Below are positions 61,553 through 64,000 of a stretch of DNA of 64,000 bases, in pieces. The stretch is taken from positions 46,366 through 110,365 of the forward strand of contig NZ_BOMI01000185.1 in the NCBI RefSeq assembly GCF_016862115.1, read 5' to 3'. Origin of the DNA: Paractinoplanes deccanensis. Lineage in GTDB: Bacteria > Actinomycetota > Actinomycetes > Mycobacteriales > Micromonosporaceae. The notes under the pieces are model-generated. The model made no database searches, was not told the DNA's origin, and was given only the letters and a program-made list of their open reading frames with translations. The position numbers were made by a program, and so were the translations under genes. The first letter of the stretch is position 1, and each line of letters begins with the position of its first letter.

Positions 61553-62176
61553 GTGCCCCGTATCAACCCGGACGAAGTGCGTGCTGTGCTCTTCGACATG
61601 GACGGCACCCTGGTCGCCTCGGACGGGGCGGTGGAGCGGTCCTGGCTGGCCTGGGCGGCGGAATACGGCGTGGACGGCCATGAGGCGTACGAGATGGCGC
61701 ACGGCAGCCCCAGCGCGAGCACCGTGCGCAAGCTCCTGCCCCACCTGGACGAGGGCGCGATCGTCGTCGCCTCGGCGCGTCAGCTGGAGCTTCAGTACGA
61801 CGACCTCAGCGATGTCACCGCGACGCCGGGTGCCTTCGAGGCGCTCGGCGTGCTCGCCGAGCGTGGGTTGCCGTGGGCCGTGGTGACCAGCGCCGACACC
61901 CGGCTGGCCAAGGCTCGGCTGGGCGCGGCCGGCATCGTGGCGCCGGTGCTGGTGACGACCGACGACATCGCCGCCGGCAAGCCCGACCCGGAGGGCTATC
62001 TGCGCGCGGCCGAGCTGCTCGGCGTGGACCCGGCCGGCTGTGTCGTGGTGGAGGACGCCGAGGTGGGTCTGCAGGCCGCGCGGGCCGCCGGGGCGCGCAC
62101 GGCGGCGCTGCGCGGGCTCGACGGCGACCTGCGCCTGGGGTCGCTGGCCGACCTGGCCGCCTTCCTACGCGGGTAG
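61553..62176 (+). CDS. HAD-superfamily phosphatase
   Basis: The 207-residue HAD subfamily IA hydrolase has FDMDGTLVASDGAVERSW (nucleophile and acid-base Asp), VTSADTRLAKARL (motif II Thr/Ser), GKPDPEGYL (motif III Lys) and VVEDAEVGLQAARAAG (motif IV acidic pair). It is likely a sugar-phosphate phosphatase. GGAGG lies before the GTG. Its end overlaps the Dyp gene by 12 bp. Confidence 0.9.
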   Translation: MPRINPDEVRAVLFDMDGTLVASDGAVERSWLAWAAEYGVDGHEAYEMAHGSPSASTVRKLLPHLDEGAIVVASARQLELQYDDLSDVTATPGAFEALGVLAERGLPWAVVTSADTRLAKARLGAAGIVAPVLVTTDDIAAGKPDPEGYLRAAELLGVDPAGCVVVEDAEVGLQAARAAGARTAALRGLDGDLRLGSLADLAAFLRG

Positions 62177-63112
62177 GTCGTCGAGGAAGTCGGCGGTGGG
62201 GACGTAGAACAGCGAACCGGTCATCGCGGTCGAGAAGTCGAGGATCCGGTCGTAGTTGCCGTACGGCTCGCCGAGGAACATGCGGCGCAGCATCAGCTCG
62301 GGGACGTCGGGCGTGGCCGCGTACGCGATGTAGTAGGTCCCGAACTGGCCCTCCTTGATCGAGCCGAACGGCATGTTGTCCCGCAGGATCTTGAGCTCGT
62401 TGCCGTCCGGGTCGTCGACGGTGTTGAGGGCGACGTGCGAGTTGGGCGCCTTGTCCTCGATCTCGACGTTGTCGAGCTTGGTGCGCCCGATCGCCGCCTC
62501 CTGGTCCTCGACCTTCAGCGCGTTCCAGGCCGCCAGGTCGTGCACGTACTTCTGCACCATGACGTAGCTGCCGCCGGCGAAGGCCGGGTCCTCGTCGCCG
62601 ACCAGGACGGCCCGCTCGGCGGCGTGGCCGGTCGGGTTCTCCGTGCCGTCGACGAAGCCGAGCAGGTCGCGCTCGTCGAAGTACTTGAAGCCGTGGGTCT
62701 CGTCGACCACGTCCGCGGCGCCCGCCAGCCGCTGCGCGATCTTGGCGGCCATCTCGAAGCACACGTCCATCTGCCCGGCGCGCAGGTGGAAGAGCAGGTC
62801 GCCGGGGGTGGAGGGCGCGACGTGGCGCGGGCCCTTCCAGGAGCGGAAGCGGTGCAGCTCGGCCGGGCGGGGGCCGCCGGGGAACAGCCGGTCCCACAGG
62901 TCGGAGCCGATGCCGGTGACGCAGGACAGCTTGGCGGCGGGCAGCCGGAAGCCGACCGTGCGCTGGAGCCCGCTCACGTCCTCGAGCAGGTCGCGGACGG
63001 CCTGCTCGCCGCCGGGCCGGACGGTCATCACCAGGAAGATGGCCGCGTCGGTGAGCGGCGCGAGCACGGCCTGCGATTCGACCGTGGGAGCGACGGAACG
63101 GGGCGCTGTCAT
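62165..63112 (-). CDS. Dyp-type peroxidase
   Basis: The 315-residue protein has the family motif GFVDGTENP, GGSYVMVQKYVHDL and an Arg-rich C-terminal half (LMLRRMFLGEPYGNYDRILDFSTAMTGSLFYVPTADFLDDLPA in outline) typical of YfeX-like cytoplasmic members. It has no twin-arginine signal peptide and no encapsulin gene nearby. It uses peroxide to oxidise a haem-related or dye substrate. Confidence 0.9.
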   Translation of the reverse strand: MTAPRSVAPTVESQAVLAPLTDAAIFLVMTVRPGGEQAVRDLLEDVSGLQRTVGFRLPAAKLSCVTGIGSDLWDRLFPGGPRPAELHRFRSWKGPRHVAPSTPGDLLFHLRAGQMDVCFEMAAKIAQRLAGAADVVDETHGFKYFDERDLLGFVDGTENPTGHAAERAVLVGDEDPAFAGGSYVMVQKYVHDLAAWNALKVEDQEAAIGRTKLDNVEIEDKAPNSHVALNTVDDPDGNELKILRDNMPFGSIKEGQFGTYYIAYAATPDVPELMLRRMFLGEPYGNYDRILDFSTAMTGSLFYVPTADFLDDLPA

Positions 63113-63173
63113 GGTCAGCAGCCTACGGACCGTCACCCGATAATGGACGCATGAGTGATCGGCGTGACGTGTG

Positions 63174-64000
63174 ATGCGGCCCTTCGCGTTTGCCGGGCGG
63201 ACCTGCGTCGTCACGGGGGCGGCGAGTGGGATCGGGGCGGCGCTCGCGCTGGAGCTGGCGCGCCGCAGGGCCGTGCTGGTGCTGGTGGACCGGGACGCCG
63301 ACGGCATGGCGCGGGTGGCGGAGCCGGCGCGCGAGCTCGGGGCCGCCGACGTGTCGGCGTACGAGATCGATCTGAGTGACGGTGGCGACCGGGCCGATCT
63401 GGCGGCCGAGGTGGGGGCGCGCCACGGCGGGGTCGACCTGCTGGTCAACAACGCGGGCGTGACGCTGATGGGCACGTTCGAGCAGAACAGCATGGCCGAC
63501 TTCGACTGGCTGCTCGAGATCAACCTGCACGCGGTGGTGCGGATGACCAAGGCGTTCCTGCCGCAGCTGCTGGCCCGGCCCGGCTCGCACGTCGTCAACG
63601 TCTCCAGCCTCTTCGGGCTGATCGCCCCGGCCGGTCAGGTGGCGTACGTGACCAGCAAGTTCGCCGTGCGGGGGTTCACCGACGCGCTGCGCAACGAGCT
63701 GGAGCCGCGGGGCGTGGGGGTGACCGTGGTGCACCCTGGCGGCATCAAGACGAGCATCGCGGCGAACGCGCGGCTCAGTGCCGGCGATCCGGGCGGCGAG
63801 CAGGCGTCCCAGGCGAAGCGGTTCGCCGAGCGGGCGCTGACCATGCCGGCGGAGGAGGCGGCCCGGCAGATCGTCGCCGCGATCCAGCGCCGCCGCCCGC
63901 GCCTGGTGATCGGCGGGGTGGCGCGGGCCGCGGACGTGCTGGCCCGGCTCACCCCGACCCGCTACTGGAAGATCACGCAACGAGCCGGCAGGCGCCTCAG
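63174..64000 (+). CDS. SDR-family oxidoreductase, 3' end cut by window
   Basis: The frame runs from ATG 63174 to the end of the window without a stop (275 residues). It has the SDR features TCVVTGAASGIGAALALEL, LLVNNAGVTLMG, SSLFGL and YVTSKFAVRGF. It is divergent from the Dyp gene. The substrate is unknown. Confidence 0.85.
   Translation, partial: MRPFAFAGRTCVVTGAASGIGAALALELARRRAVLVLVDRDADGMARVAEPARELGAADVSAYEIDLSDGGDRADLAAEVGARHGGVDLLVNNAGVTLMGTFEQNSMADFDWLLEINLHAVVRMTKAFLPQLLARPGSHVVNVSSLFGLIAPAGQVAYVTSKFAVRGFTDALRNELEPRGVGVTVVHPGGIKTSIAANARLSAGDPGGEQASQAKRFAERALTMPAEEAARQIVAAIQRRRPRLVIGGVARAADVLARLTPTRYWKITQRAGRRL

Overview
The window is very GC-rich, has short intergenic gaps, and uses GTG starts and four-base start/stop overlaps heavily. 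This points to a high-GC actinobacterium. A complete pseudaminic acid pathway (the sugar used to glycosylate flagellin), two GGDEF-EAL proteins and the general gene repertoire suggest a motile-spore member of the Micromonosporaceae such as Actinoplanes. The genus is an inference; no rRNA or other marker gene is present.

Layout. 0-8.3 kb: the N-terminal part of an AfsR/SARP-type ATPase regulator (minus strand, running off the left edge), an atypical LuxR regulator with a SARP-like operator, an LD-carboxypeptidase, a drug exporter, a single-domain response regulator, a hipBA module with three phased operators, and a quinone oxidoreductase. 8.3-32.5 kb: a nonulosonic acid (pseudaminic acid) locus in three transcription units. 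The minus operon pseB-pseC-putative glycosyltransferase-methyltransferase-like-pseF-pseG faces a plus operon of acyl carrier protein, FabG-like reductase, AMP-ligase, LuxE-like, LuxC-like and a large membrane protein. A second methyltransferase-like paralogue and pseI/pseH lie at 29-32.4 kb. All six Pse enzymes are present. Between these parts sit a two-component system with its MMPL transporter (one operator found twice), an ECF sigma factor, a GNAT protein and a CrcB fluoride-channel pair.

32.5-43.4 kb: two GGDEF-EAL proteins, a CsbD-like protein, a phosphotransferase, and a DeoR-regulated polyol uptake operon (binding protein, two permeases, zinc dehydrogenase, no ATPase). 43.4-50.3 kb: an APC permease, a putative toxin/immunity pair with an odd overlap, a hypothetical gene, two MFS exporters and a TetR regulator with two operators. 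50.6-64 kb: a secreted peptidase, a manganese (yybP-ykoY) riboswitch controlling a UPF0016 exporter, a cyclase-family protein, two TPR proteins, an ECF sigma/beta-propeller pair, type II NADH dehydrogenase, a secreted SGNH esterase, a repeat-tailed membrane protein, a HAD phosphatase, a Dyp peroxidase and the start of an SDR gene cut by the right edge.

The most interesting system is the coupling of the pseudaminic acid genes to an ACP/LuxE/LuxC-type acyl activation and reduction module, which probably makes or modifies an acyl or aldehyde-derived decoration of a surface glycan. Also notable are an 18-bp palindrome placed identically before a kinase gene and an MMPL gene, phased hipBA and SARP-type operators, and a riboswitch with a visible Shine-Dalgarno-sequestering hairpin. 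No tRNA, rRNA, insertion sequence or CRISPR array was seen.
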